Positions 16,637-25,642 of a DNA stretch of 64,000 nucleotides are shown piece after piece; within the stretch, counting starts at the first letter, position 1; each line of letters starts with the position of its first letter. The DNA comes from Rhodoferax sp. (lineage in GTDB: Bacteria; Pseudomonadota; Gammaproteobacteria; Burkholderiales; Burkholderiaceae_C). The stretch lies in NCBI GenBank assembly GCA_024236015.1, contig JACKLK010000005.1:321692-385691 (forward strand), given 5' to 3'. The notes under the pieces were generated by a model. It saw nothing but the letters and a program-made list of their open reading frames with translations, was not told where the DNA came from and did not search any database. The position numbers and the translations under genes were made by a program.

Positions 16637-17803
16637 ATGATGGCAGTGCAGGTTTCAGACGACGGCAATGTGTTGACACTCCACGACGGCGCTGGCGCCG
16701 CACTGCGTTTTCACGCCATCTGGCTGCGCGACAACGCCTGGGACGACGCCACCCGCGCCCCCGGCAACGGGCAGCGCCTGATCGCGTTGCGCGACATCCC
16801 GCCCGATACCCGCATTGCGTCGGCCTCGGTCGACGGCGAACGCCTGACCGTGGGTTTTGCACCCGAAGGCAAGCGCGTGGACTACGACATCGGCTGGTTG
16901 CGCGCCCACGCCTACGATCGCGCGCAGCCGCCCGATCCGGGCTGGACCGGCGACACGATCACCACCTGGGACAGCGGCCTGTCGGGCGCGGTGCCGGTCG
17001 GCGACTTCGGCGCGGTCCGGCAGGATCCGGCGGCCTTGCGCGACTGGCTGGCGCAGGTGCGCCGGTGCGGCTTCGGCAAACTCACCGGTGGACCGGTCGA
17101 GCCCGGCGCCCTGCTGCAGGTGGCCGGCCTGTTCGGCTACGTGCGCGAGACCAACTACGGCGTGTATTTCGAGGTGCGCACCGAGGTCAACCCGACCAAC
17201 CTGGCCTATACCGGACTGGGCCTGCAGGCGCACACCGACAACCCCTACCGCGACCCGGTGCCGACGATGCAGATCCTGTATTGCCTGGAGAACTCGGCCG
17301 AAGGCGGCGAGAACATGGTCGTCGACGGCTTTCGGGCCGCGCAGCGGCTGCGGCAGGAGAACCCGGCCTTGTTCGACCTGCTGACGCAGTACTGTGCGCG
17401 TTACGAATACGCCGGCGAGGCGGGCGTGTGCCTGCGGTCGCGCCGGCCGATGATCGAACTGGCCCCCGACGGCGAACTCGTGGCGATCCGGTTCAACAAC
17501 CGCTCGACCGCGGCGATCACCGACGTGCCGTTCGATCGGATGGCCGACTACTACACGGCCTACCGGCGCCTGGGCGAGATCATCGACGACACCGCGATGG
17601 AGGTCACGTTCAAGCTCGCGCCCGGCGAGTGTTTCATCGTCGACAACACCCGTGTGCTGCATGCGCGCAAGGGGTATGCGGGCAGCGGCAAGCGCTGGCT
17701 GCAGGGCTGTTACCCGGACAAGGACGGCCTGCTGTCCACGCTGGCCGCGCTCGAACGGCAGGACCTGCCGGCACGGCGGCCGCAACAGCCGGTCGCGGCA
17801 TGA
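16637..17803 (+). CDS. tmpA: Fe(II)/2-oxoglutarate dioxygenase, TmpA-like (2-trimethylaminoethylphosphonate hydroxylase)
   Basis: A 388-residue TauD/TfdA dioxygenase of the gamma-butyrobetaine hydroxylase group. An N-terminal DUF971-like domain (residues 1-95) precedes the catalytic barrel. The iron ligands are H199-x-D201 (LQAHTDNPYRDP) and H342 (RVLHARKGY). TmpA of Leisingera, annotated as a butyrobetaine hydroxylase, hydroxylates C1 of 2-trimethylaminoethylphosphonate. The assignment here rests on the next gene, which overlaps it by ATGA and encodes the HD-type oxygenase that completes that pathway. The N-terminal WLRDN segment lacks the Cys cluster that binds zinc in true butyrobetaine hydroxylases. 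Without the neighbour I would call it only a butyrobetaine hydroxylase homologue. Confidence 0.75.
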   Translation: MMAVQVSDDGNVLTLHDGAGAALRFHAIWLRDNAWDDATRAPGNGQRLIALRDIPPDTRIASASVDGERLTVGFAPEGKRVDYDIGWLRAHAYDRAQPPDPGWTGDTITTWDSGLSGAVPVGDFGAVRQDPAALRDWLAQVRRCGFGKLTGGPVEPGALLQVAGLFGYVRETNYGVYFEVRTEVNPTNLAYTGLGLQAHTDNPYRDPVPTMQILYCLENSAEGGENMVVDGFRAAQRLRQENPALFDLLTQYCARYEYAGEAGVCLRSRRPMIELAPDGELVAIRFNNRSTAAITDVPFDRMADYYTAYRRLGEIIDDTAMEVTFKLAPGECFIVDNTRVLHARKGYAGSGKRWLQGCYPDKDGLLSTLAALERQDLPARRPQQPVAA

Positions 17804-18414
17804 ACACGGGCACGCTTGCCGGACCGGCGTTGACGCCGGCCACCATCGTTGCGTTCCTGGCCGACATCTTCGCGCGCCGCGGCGGCGAGGAGTACCTGGG
17901 CGAGCCGGTGACGATGTCCGAACACATGCTGCAGGCGGCGCAATGTGCCGAACACGCCGGCCAGCCCGCGGCCGTCGTGGTTGCCGCATTGCTGCACGAT
18001 ATCGGCCACTTCACCAGCGAGTTCGGCACCTATGCGCCCGACGACACCGAGGACCGCCACCACGAAGACGCGGGCGGCGACCTGCTCGCGCCACTTTTCC
18101 CGCCGCGCGTGGTGGACTGCGTGCGCCACCACGTGGCGGCCAAGCGTTATCTGTGCGCGATCCGGCCGGAGTATTTCAACAAGCTCTCGCCGGCATCGGT
18201 GCATACGCTGAGCCTGCAGGGCGGCCCGATGAGCCCGGACGAGGTGGCGGCGTTCGAGCGCAACCCGTACCTGAGGGACATCGTCAAGGTGCGGGTGTAC
18301 GACGAGGCCGGCAAACACGCGGACCTGGCGACGCCGCCGTTCGCGTATTACGCGACCATGGTGCAGCGGGTCGTCGACGCGTATTGCGGCCGGCCTGCGC
18401 AGCGCGCCGGCTGA
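17800..18414 (+). CDS. tmpB: HD-domain mixed-valent diiron oxygenase, TmpB/PhnZ-like
   Basis: A 204-residue HD protein. All the key residues known from PhnZ are here at a constant offset of +8 or +7: gate Y32-x-x-E35, H42, H66-D67 of the HD pair, H88, H111 and D168. The segments YLGEPVTMSEHMLQAA and FNKLSPASVHTLSLQGG are family marks. Enzymes of this group cleave the C-P bond of a 1-hydroxyphosphonate using a diiron centre and oxygen. With the TmpA-like hydroxylase in front (4-base overlap) the expected reaction gives glycine betaine and phosphate. A PhnZ role on aminoethylphosphonate is the alternative. No phosphonate transporter is adjacent. Confidence 0.75.
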   Translation: MNTGTLAGPALTPATIVAFLADIFARRGGEEYLGEPVTMSEHMLQAAQCAEHAGQPAAVVVAALLHDIGHFTSEFGTYAPDDTEDRHHEDAGGDLLAPLFPPRVVDCVRHHVAAKRYLCAIRPEYFNKLSPASVHTLSLQGGPMSPDEVAAFERNPYLRDIVKVRVYDEAGKHADLATPPFAYYATMVQRVVDAYCGRPAQRAG

Positions 18415-18511
18415 CGGCACCACGCCCCGACGCCGGCGGCGGCGCATGGGCCTGCCGCGCCGCGACCGCACACACGGCAAGGCATGGGGCGTGGGGCCGG
18501 CGCCATCGGCA

Positions 18512-19579
18512 CTATGCCGTTGGCGGCGGCGGGCCTACGCTGTCCCTGATCACGATGTCGAACGGCAACAACATCGAGCGCTGGAACGGCCGACCCTCGA
18601 GCCGCGCGATGACCTGTTCGGCAGCGGCCCGGCCGACTTCGGTGATCGGTGTACGGATGCTGGTCAGCGACGGTGTCTGGGTGGCTCCGAGGTCGGTGTT
18701 GTCGCAACCGGTCACCGAGATGTCGTGCGGAATGCGCACGCCCGCTTCGCGGCAGGCCAGCATCGCGCCGACCGCGAAGATGTCGTTGGTGCCGATGACT
18801 GCGGTGGGACGCCGCGCGGGGTCGAGCCGGAGCAGGCCGCGCATCATGGCCGTGGTGGTCACTAGGTCGATCGCACCGTAGGCGACGCAGTCCTCGGGCA
18901 GCGACAGGCCCGCCTGCGACAGTGCGGCGCGCACGCCGGCGCCACGCTCGCTGGCACGGTCGTTGCCCTGCGTGTATGCGCTGAGCAGGCCGAAACGCCG
19001 GTGGCCCATGCCGATCAGGTGCCGGGTCAACGCGAAGGTCGCGGCGCGGTTGTCGAAACCGATGCTCGGATGGCGGCCGTTCGTATCGACGCCCCAGGTC
19101 AACACGTAGGGGCGTCCGTAGTTCTCCAGCATCGTGAACAGCGCAGGGTCGTGGTCCAGGCCGACGAACACGAAGGCGTCGACGCCATGGCGGATCAATT
19201 GCTCGGTCGTGCGCAGTTCGGCCTTGAGGTCGTAATGGTGCTCGGCCAGCACCACCGAATACCCCTTGGCATCGAGCACCGTCTGCATCGCGCTGGTCGT
19301 GCGCGCATACAGCGCATAGTCGAACGACGGGACGACGGCCCCGATCATCTGGCTGCGTGCGCTGCGCAGCGCACGGGCAGCGCCATGGGGCACGTAACGC
19401 AGCTTGGTGACCGCCTCGCGTACCAGCTGCTGGGTATGCACATCGACCTGCTCGGGCGTATTGAGCACACGCGACACCGTGGCGGTCGATACACCGGCCA
19501 GGCGCGCAACGTCCTTGGCGCTGGGGCGGCTGGCCGCGACAGCGGGTGCGGGCGTTTCGGGGGCGAGGTCGGACGGCAT
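18512..19579 (-). CDS. LacI-family transcriptional repressor of the ABC/sulfatase operon
   Basis: A 355-residue LacI/GalR regulator. After a 19-residue polar tail comes the HTH SAKDVARLAGVSTATVSRVLN with its hinge helix (RALRSARS), then a periplasmic-binding-protein-like sensor (IGAVVPSFDYALYA, AVIGTNDIFAVGAMLACREAGVRIP, SVTGCDN). Such proteins bind sugars or related small molecules. The gene is divergent from the CUT1 ABC operon, and the intervening 124 bases hold a full operator at 19673-19688 and a related half site at 19590-19604 close to its own start. It probably represses the transporter operon and itself until the sulfated substrate or its product is present. Confidence 0.92.
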   Translation of the reverse strand: MPSDLAPETPAPAVAASRPSAKDVARLAGVSTATVSRVLNTPEQVDVHTQQLVREAVTKLRYVPHGAARALRSARSQMIGAVVPSFDYALYARTTSAMQTVLDAKGYSVVLAEHHYDLKAELRTTEQLIRHGVDAFVFVGLDHDPALFTMLENYGRPYVLTWGVDTNGRHPSIGFDNRAATFALTRHLIGMGHRRFGLLSAYTQGNDRASERGAGVRAALSQAGLSLPEDCVAYGAIDLVTTTAMMRGLLRLDPARRPTAVIGTNDIFAVGAMLACREAGVRIPHDISVTGCDNTDLGATQTPSLTSIRTPITEVGRAAAEQVIARLEGRPFQRSMLLPFDIVIRDSVGPPPPTA

Positions 19580-19589
19580 AGCTGAATTC

Positions 19590-19604
19590 GATTACATGTG
19601 AATC
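19590..19604. promoter_or_regulatory. LacI half-site near the repressor start
   Basis: GATTACATGTGAATC lies 11 bases upstream of the lacI-type ATG. It shares the 9-mer CGATTACAT (19589-19597) with the full operator at 19673-19688 and has only 4-base symmetric ends, so it is likely a weaker autoregulatory site. Confidence 0.4.
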
Positions 19605-19672
19605 CGGAGATGGATTGGTGTATACCCTAATTGCCTGGCTATTGTATTGATCTTCCGCGACTGATAGAGTCC

Positions 19673-19688
19673 ATGTAACCGATTACAT
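19673..19688. promoter_or_regulatory. LacI-type operator of the ABC/sulfatase operon
   Basis: ATGTAACCGATTACAT is a 16-bp dyad with a central CG, one mismatch per arm, the usual form of LacI-family operators. A weak promoter (TTGTAT, 17 bases, TAGAGT at 19665-19670) would place the transcription start inside the operator, a position suited to repression. The ATG of the binding-protein gene follows 16 bases later. Confidence 0.6.
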
Positions 19689-19703
19689 TCACAGGAGACA
19701 CCC

Positions 19704-21110
19704 ATGCCTTCATCGTCCTGTCCCGGTCGCACCAGCCGCCGAAACCTGCTCCAGCAAGGCGCCGCCATTGGCGCCATCGCCGCGCTCGGCCCGCCGTTTG
19801 CCGCGCCGGCGTTCGCACAGGCCGACGAGCTGGCGGCCTACAAGTCGGCCCGGATCAACTGGCGGCAGGCCGAAGGCGAGGCCATCACGGTGGCGGTGAT
19901 TCCGGCCAGCTATTTCCTGAACCTGATCTCGCTGCAGCCGCAATTCGAGGCGCTCACCGGCGTCAAGCTGCGTTTCGAGCAGGTGCCGCCAGGCCAGATC
20001 CGGCAAAAGGCCATGCTCGACCTCTCGTCCAGGACCGCGACCTATGCCACCCATGCGGCCGATCCGATGTATTACCCGCTGTATGTCGCGAACAAATGGG
20101 TCGAGCCGCTCGACAAATACCTGGGCGACGCGACGCTGACCGACCCGGCCTGGTTCAAGCACGACGACATCATCAAGGCCTGGCGCGATGCCGACTCGGT
20201 CGACGGCAAGCTGTACGGCATGCCGTACGACGGCGAGGTCACGGTGCAGGTCTACCGCAAGGACCTGTACGATGCCAAGGGCCTGAAGCCGGCCACCACC
20301 TACGACGAGCTGCTGGCCAACGCCAAGGCGCTGAACAACCCGACCGAACGCGTGAACGGCCTCGCGCTGCGGGGTTTTGCCGGCGCCGGCCAGAACATGT
20401 ACATCTATCCGTCGATCCTGCGCGGCTTCGGCGGCAGCTGGATGCAGGGCGGCAAGGTGGTCGTCAATTCCGCCGAGGCCGTCAAGGCGCTGCAGTGGTA
20501 TGTCGATGCGCTCTCCGCGTACGCGCCCGCGGCGGTGCGCAACTGGAACTGGCCCGACATCGCCGATGCGTTCTCGCAGGGCACGGTGGCCACCTACATC
20601 GATGCGCACTCCTCGGCTGCGGTGATCACCAATCCGGAGAAGTCCAAGGTCGTCGGCAAGGTCGGTTATGCGCGCTGGCCCAAGGGCCCGGCCGGCAAGG
20701 GTGTGACCTCGATCTGGAACTGGGGTTTTCCGGTCAACGCCGCGCTCAGCGAGAAGCAGAAAAAGGCCACCTGGCTGTTCATCACCTGGGCGGCGTCGGC
20801 CGAAACGCAGGCGCGCACCTCGTACCGGTTCGCCGGTCCCGCCAAGCGCTCGGGCGTCAACCGCATGGCGATCTGGCGCTCGCCGGAGTTCGCCGCCGCG
20901 ATGCAGGGCGCCGGCCATAACTTCATCCCGGCCGCGCTCGAATCGCTGGAGTTCGATACCGATGTCGACTGGCGTCCGCGCGTGCCGCAGTGGCCGGCCA
21001 TCGGCGAGGCCATGGCCACCGCCATCCAGTCGGCCCTGGTGGGCCAGAAGAAGCCCAAGGAGGCGCTCGACGAGGCGCAGGCACGCATCGACCAGATCCT
21101 CAAGAGCTGA
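19704..21110 (+). CDS. CUT1 ABC transporter substrate-binding protein (Tat leader)
   Basis: A 468-residue periplasmic solute-binding protein of family 1 (maltose/sn-glycerol-3-phosphate type). The leader SRRNLLQQGAAIGAIAALG is a twin-arginine signal, ending near APAFAQA. The body shows the pattern of sugar-binding proteins: ITVAVIPASYF, FEALTGVKLRFEQV, DGKLYGMPYDGEVTVQVYRKDLYD. The ligand is unknown; because a sulfatase and its activating enzyme follow in the operon, a sulfated sugar or another sulfate ester is the best guess. An AGGAG site precedes the ATG at 19704. It is the first gene of the operon running to 26551. Confidence 0.92.
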   Translation: MPSSSCPGRTSRRNLLQQGAAIGAIAALGPPFAAPAFAQADELAAYKSARINWRQAEGEAITVAVIPASYFLNLISLQPQFEALTGVKLRFEQVPPGQIRQKAMLDLSSRTATYATHAADPMYYPLYVANKWVEPLDKYLGDATLTDPAWFKHDDIIKAWRDADSVDGKLYGMPYDGEVTVQVYRKDLYDAKGLKPATTYDELLANAKALNNPTERVNGLALRGFAGAGQNMYIYPSILRGFGGSWMQGGKVVVNSAEAVKALQWYVDALSAYAPAAVRNWNWPDIADAFSQGTVATYIDAHSSAAVITNPEKSKVVGKVGYARWPKGPAGKGVTSIWNWGFPVNAALSEKQKKATWLFITWAASAETQARTSYRFAGPAKRSGVNRMAIWRSPEFAAAMQGAGHNFIPAALESLEFDTDVDWRPRVPQWPAIGEAMATAIQSALVGQKKPKEALDEAQARIDQILKS

Positions 21111-21122
21111 CCGGACGCGCCG

Positions 21123-22022
21123 ATGACCCTTGCCGCACGGCCCGGGCCGTCGCTGGAGGCCCGTGAGCGCCGCTTCGCGCTGGTGCTGCTGGTGCCGGCC
21201 TTGCTCGTATTGCTGCTGACGACGACAGCGCCGCTGGTCTACCTGGGCTGGAACAGCCTGAACCGGCTCGATCTGGGCATGCCCTGGCTGTCCGGCTTCG
21301 CCGGGCTGGACAACTTCGCCCGCATGGGGGACGACCCGCGGTTCTGGAACTCGCTATTGCTGACGGCGATCTACACCGTCTCCACCGTGGCGCTGCAGGT
21401 CGTCATCGGCCTGTCGCTGGCCTTGCTGGTGCTGCAGATTCCTAAGGGCCAGGGTGTGCTGCGCATCGCCGCCATCTTGCCGATCGTGCTCGCGCCGGTC
21501 GTGGTCGGCCTGTTCTGGCGTACGCTGGTGCTGGCGCCGGATTTCGGCCTCGTCGACATGGTGTCCAGGGCGCTGGGCATGGGCAGCCACAACTGGCTCG
21601 GCGACCCGCAGCTGGCGCTGATCTCGGTGATCGCGATCCACACCTGGCAATGGACGCCGTTCGCGTTCCTGGTGCTGCTGGCCACGCTGGCCACCTTGCC
21701 GCCCGATGTCTACGAGGCCGCCCGGCTGGACCGGGCCGGCGCATGGCAACGGTTCCGCCACATCACGCTGCCGCTGATCCGCCCGGCCATCGTCATGGTC
21801 GTGATCCTGCGTGCGATGACGGCCTTGTCGGCGTTCGCCGCCATCTTCGCCGCCACCGGCGGCGGACCGGGCTCGGCCACCGAGATCCTCAACCTGTATG
21901 CCTACCGCACGTCGTTCACGATCCTCGACCTCGGTTACGGCGCTTCGCTGGCCGTGGTGCTGATGGCCATCACGCTGGCGGTTTCGTGGCTGATGTTCCG
22001 TTTGCGCAGGAAAGGCCGATGA
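21123..22022 (+). CDS. CUT1 ABC transporter permease 1 (MalF/UgpA type)
   Basis: A 299-residue inner-membrane permease with about six helices. The first helix is VLLVPALLVLLLTTTAPLVY and the EAA loop that contacts the ATPase reads YEAARLDRAGAWQRFRHITLPLIRP. It pairs with the next gene to form the membrane channel. It begins 12 bases after the binding-protein gene, and its stop overlaps the start of permease 2, so the complex is made from one transcript. Confidence 0.92.
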   Translation: MTLAARPGPSLEARERRFALVLLVPALLVLLLTTTAPLVYLGWNSLNRLDLGMPWLSGFAGLDNFARMGDDPRFWNSLLLTAIYTVSTVALQVVIGLSLALLVLQIPKGQGVLRIAAILPIVLAPVVVGLFWRTLVLAPDFGLVDMVSRALGMGSHNWLGDPQLALISVIAIHTWQWTPFAFLVLLATLATLPPDVYEAARLDRAGAWQRFRHITLPLIRPAIVMVVILRAMTALSAFAAIFAATGGGPGSATEILNLYAYRTSFTILDLGYGASLAVVLMAITLAVSWLMFRLRRKGR

Positions 22023-22867
22023 CCGCTTCCGCCCGCTCGACGATGCGCCAGATCGCACTGTACGCCGTGGCCGGCTGCGGCCTGGCGGTATGGGCGTTCC
22101 CGGTCATCTGGGGCCTGATGACTTCGTTCAAGACCGAACGCGACGTGCTGGCGTATCCGCCGAAGTTCGTCTTCACGCCGACGCTGGACAACTACCGCGA
22201 GGTGTTGTTCGGTGCATCGAGCATCCTGCCCAACTTGTGGTCGAGCATCGTCGTGGCCAGCGGCGCGACGCTGCTGACGATGCTGTTCGCCGTGCCGGCG
22301 GCGTATGCGCTCGCGCGGCTGCGTTATCCGGCCAAGAAGGCCTCGGGCTTCTACGTGCTGGCCACCCAGATGCTGCCGCCGGTGGGGCTGATCATCCCGT
22401 ATTACCTGGTGCTGCAGAAGATCGGCGGCCTGGACAGCTTCGGCGGCCTGATCACGATCTACCTGACGTTCTCGCTGCCGTTCGCGGTCTGGCTGATGGT
22501 GTCCTACTTCGAGGACGTTCCGTTCGAAATGGAGGAGGCCGCGCTGCTCGACCGGGCCGGGCGCTGGGGTGCGTTGTGGCATGTCATCCTGCCGCAGGTG
22601 CGCGGTGGCATCGCGGTCACGACGATCTTCGTCTTTCTCAATGCCTGGAACGAATTCCTGTTCGCCGTGGTGCTGGGTGGCAACCAGGTGCGTACCGTGA
22701 CGGTGGCGATGTTCAATTTCATATCGGTCGAGCAGACCCAGTGGGCCAAGTTGGCAGCCGGCGCCATGCTGGCGATGGCGCCGGTCATCATCATCGGGAT
22801 CTTCGCGCAGCGCCACATCGTCAAGGGGCTGACCGTCGGTGCCGTCAAGGGAGGGGGAAGACGATGA
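22019..22867 (+). CDS. CUT1 ABC transporter permease 2 (MalG/UgpE type)
   Basis: A 282-residue inner-membrane permease with six helices. Its start has the MalG pattern AVWAFPVIWGLMTSFKTERDVLAYPP, and the EAA loop is MEEAALLDRAGRWGALWHVILPQVRGG. The C-terminal helix (MLAMAPVIIIGIFAQRHIVKGLTVGAVKG) is the usual one. It overlaps permease 1 by ATGA at its start and the ATPase gene by ATGA at its end, showing tight translational coupling. Confidence 0.92.
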   Translation: MTASARSTMRQIALYAVAGCGLAVWAFPVIWGLMTSFKTERDVLAYPPKFVFTPTLDNYREVLFGASSILPNLWSSIVVASGATLLTMLFAVPAAYALARLRYPAKKASGFYVLATQMLPPVGLIIPYYLVLQKIGGLDSFGGLITIYLTFSLPFAVWLMVSYFEDVPFEMEEAALLDRAGRWGALWHVILPQVRGGIAVTTIFVFLNAWNEFLFAVVLGGNQVRTVTVAMFNFISVEQTQWAKLAAGAMLAMAPVIIIGIFAQRHIVKGLTVGAVKGGGRR

Positions 22868-23955
22868 CATCGACTTCGGCGGGCGTGCGCCTCGAAGCCG
22901 TGCACAAGCGTTATGGCCAGACCGTCGTGCTGCACGCGGTCGACCTGGCGATCGAACCGGGCGAGTTCTTCGTGTTGCTCGGCCCGTCGGGTTCGGGCAA
23001 GACGACGACACTGCGCATCCTGGCGGGCCTGGAAGAGGTCAGTGGCGGGCGCATGCTGATGGACGGCGTCGACGTGACGCGGCGCGAACCGGGCGAACGC
23101 GACGTGGCGATGGTGTTCCAGAGTTATGCGCTGTACCCGCACATGACGGTGGCGCAGAACATCGGGTTTCCGCTGAAGATGGTCGGCACGGCGCCGCCGG
23201 TGATCGAGCGCGCCGTGCAGGAGGCTGCGGCCAAGGTCGAGATCGGCCATCTGCTGGCGCGCACGCCCGGCCAGCTGTCGGGGGGGCAGCAACAGCGCGT
23301 GGCGCTGGCGCGGGCCATCGTGCGCCAGCCCCGGCTGTTCCTGCTCGACGAACCGCTGTCCAACCTCGACGCCAAGCTGCGACTGGAAACCCGGCTCGGC
23401 CTGCACAAGCTGCAGCGGGCGCTGGACACGACCATGGTCTACGTGACGCACGACCAGGAAGAGGCGATGACGCTGGCCGATCGCATCGCGGTATTCATGG
23501 ACGGGCGCATCGTGCAGGTCGGAACGCCGCGCGAAATTTACGCGACACCGGCTACGACGGCGGTAGCCGGCTTCATCGGCACGCCGCCGATGAACCTGGT
23601 CCCCGGAACCTGGCAGGGCCGGACCGTGGCTGTCGGCGATGCGGTGCTGCCGGTCGCGCAGGCAGCGGCGGCACCGACCCCGGTGGTGCTCGGCGTGCGC
23701 CCCGCCGACCTGTGCATCGCCGAGCAGGGCATCGCGGCGACGGTCGAGCGTGTCGAAGACCTGGGCGACAGCAGCATCGTCAGCTTTCGCGACGCCGACC
23801 AGCGCCTCTTGAAGTTGAAGAACGACCGTCCACCGGCCGTGCGCGAGGGCGATGCCGTGTGCCTGGCATTTGCACCCGAGGCCGCCCATCTGTTCGACCC
23901 CGCCGGCGGGCGGCGCCTGGGCATGGTCGGCGCCGCTGCCGCCGCGCACGCATGA
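22864..23955 (+). CDS. CUT1 ABC transporter ATP-binding protein (MalK/UgpC type)
   Basis: A 363-residue ATPase. Walker A is GPSGSGKTTTLRIL, the Q-loop FQSYALYPHMTV, the signature LSGGQQQRVALARAIV, Walker B LFLLDEPLSNLDAKL and the switch His VTHDQEEA. The last 110 residues form a TOBE-type regulatory domain (VLGVRPADLCI), as in UgpC/MsmK proteins. It energises import through the two permeases encoded just upstream. The start overlaps permease 2 by 4 bases. The sulfatase gene follows after 37 bases on the same strand. Confidence 0.93.
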   Translation: MTSTSAGVRLEAVHKRYGQTVVLHAVDLAIEPGEFFVLLGPSGSGKTTTLRILAGLEEVSGGRMLMDGVDVTRREPGERDVAMVFQSYALYPHMTVAQNIGFPLKMVGTAPPVIERAVQEAAAKVEIGHLLARTPGQLSGGQQQRVALARAIVRQPRLFLLDEPLSNLDAKLRLETRLGLHKLQRALDTTMVYVTHDQEEAMTLADRIAVFMDGRIVQVGTPREIYATPATTAVAGFIGTPPMNLVPGTWQGRTVAVGDAVLPVAQAAAAPTPVVLGVRPADLCIAEQGIAATVERVEDLGDSSIVSFRDADQRLLKLKNDRPPAVREGDAVCLAFAPEAAHLFDPAGGRRLGMVGAAAAAHA

Positions 23956-23992
23956 ACCGCACTTCCGATCCTGTTGCCCAATGGAGTACCCC

Positions 23993-25624
23993 ATGAAGAC
24001 CCGCAAGCCGAACGTCATCCTCATCCTCAACGACGACATGGGGTATTCGGACATCGGTTGTTATGGCGGCGAAGTGCTCACGCCAAACCTCGACCGGCTG
24101 GCCGCGGGCGGCTTGCGCTTCAGCCAGTTCTACAACACCGCGCGCTGCAGCCCGTCGCGCGCATCGATGTTGACCGGCCTGCATCCGCACCAGACGGGTG
24201 TCGGCATCCTGACCTACGACTCGGGGCCCGAAGGATATGCGGGAAACCTGAACCAGCGTTGCGTGACGATCGCCCAGGTGCTCAAGTCGCACGGCTACCG
24301 GACCTACATGAGCGGCAAGTGGCATGTGGCCTCCAGCCTGTCGAATCCGACCGATACCTGGCCGCTGCAGCGCGGCTTCGACGCCTTCTACGGCACCATC
24401 ATCGGCGCCGGCAGCTTCTACGACCCCAACACCTTGACGCGTGGCAACGACAACATCGAACACGAGGCGCACGCGCCCGGCTTCTTCTACACCGACGCGA
24501 TTAGCGACCAGGCGGTGGCCTACATCGAGCAGCATGCGCAGGCCCACGCCGATACGCCGTTCTTCGAATACGTGGCCTACACCGCGCCGCATTGGCCACT
24601 GCACGCCCATGAAGAGGATATCGCCAAGTACAAGGGCCGCTTCGACAAGGGCTGGGACGCGCTGCGCGAGGAGCGGCTGGAAAGACTCGTCGCATCCGGA
24701 CTGCTCAAGGACGCCTGGAAACTCACGGAGCGCGACCCGAGCCAGCCGCCCTGGACCGAGGCCGAGGCCGACGAGCAGTTCCGCGCCTGGACGCTGCGCT
24801 GCATGGAGGTCTACGCGGCGCAGATCGATCGGATGGACCAGGGCATCGGGCGTATCCTCGCTGCACTCGAGAAAGCCGGGCAGATCGACAACACGATGAT
24901 CGTGTTCCTGTCCGACAATGGTGCCTGTGCCGAGGACATCCCCGAGAACGTGGGCATCGACGAACTCGTCGACAAGCTGATGATCGCGCGTGCGCAGACC
25001 CGCGGCGGCGAGCCGGTGCACTTCGGCAACGACACGGCGCGCATGCCCGGACCGGAGAACACCTACCAGAGTTATGGCACGGCCTGGGCCAACCTGTCGA
25101 ACACGCCGTTCCGGCTCTACAAGCACTGGATCCACGAAGGAGGCATCTCGACGCCGCTGATCGTGCATTGGCCCCAGGGCATCGCCGAACGGGGCGGCAT
25201 CCGCCATGCGCCGGGTTATCTGCCCGACATCATGGCCACGATCCTCGACGTGACCGGCAGCAGTTATCCGCAGGAGTACGAAGGGCGCGCGATCGCGCCG
25301 CTCGAGGGCCAGAGCCTGGCGCCGGTGTTTCGTGCCGACGGCCCGGCGCGTGGTCCGATGTTCTGGGAGCACGAAGGCAATGCGGCGGTGCGCATCGGCA
25401 AATGGAAGCTGGTCCGGCGTTATCCCGGCCCATGGGAACTCTACGACATGGAGACCGACCGTACCGAACTGCACGACCTCGCCGCCCGCCATCCCGAACG
25501 TGTCGCAGACATGGCCCGGCAATACGATGCCTGGGCCGAACGCTGCGGCGTGATCCCGCGCGACAAGATCGTCGCGCTGATGCACCGCCAGGGCGTCACC
25601 CGCGCGTTCTGGGAGAAAGACTGA
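23993..25624 (+). CDS. type I sulfatase (arylsulfatase-like)
   Basis: A 543-residue formylglycine-dependent sulfatase. The modified residue is C52 in TARCSPSRASMLTG, the C-x-P-x-R maturation signal. Metal ligands are D14-D15 (LILNDDMGYSD) and the DN pair in VFLSDNGAC; K and H of MSGKWH, H of PHWPLHA and K of YKHWIHEGG complete the active site. It is most like Pseudomonas-type arylsulfatases. There is no signal peptide, so it works in the cytoplasm on substrate already imported by the ABC transporter. The ATG at 23993 (GGAG 7 bases upstream) is preferred to that at 23981. The next gene encodes its activating enzyme. Confidence 0.9.
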   Translation: MKTRKPNVILILNDDMGYSDIGCYGGEVLTPNLDRLAAGGLRFSQFYNTARCSPSRASMLTGLHPHQTGVGILTYDSGPEGYAGNLNQRCVTIAQVLKSHGYRTYMSGKWHVASSLSNPTDTWPLQRGFDAFYGTIIGAGSFYDPNTLTRGNDNIEHEAHAPGFFYTDAISDQAVAYIEQHAQAHADTPFFEYVAYTAPHWPLHAHEEDIAKYKGRFDKGWDALREERLERLVASGLLKDAWKLTERDPSQPPWTEAEADEQFRAWTLRCMEVYAAQIDRMDQGIGRILAALEKAGQIDNTMIVFLSDNGACAEDIPENVGIDELVDKLMIARAQTRGGEPVHFGNDTARMPGPENTYQSYGTAWANLSNTPFRLYKHWIHEGGISTPLIVHWPQGIAERGGIRHAPGYLPDIMATILDVTGSSYPQEYEGRAIAPLEGQSLAPVFRADGPARGPMFWEHEGNAAVRIGKWKLVRRYPGPWELYDMETDRTELHDLAARHPERVADMARQYDAWAERCGVIPRDKIVALMHRQGVTRAFWEKD

Positions 25625-25642
25625 GCCGCGGCGCAGGCAAGC

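Noticed and set aside
23993..25624. Choline sulfatase (BetC)
   Set aside because: No choline or betaine genes are adjacent, the transporter is of sugar type (CUT1), a dedicated FGE follows, and the sequence reads closer to Pseudomonas-type arylsulfatases.
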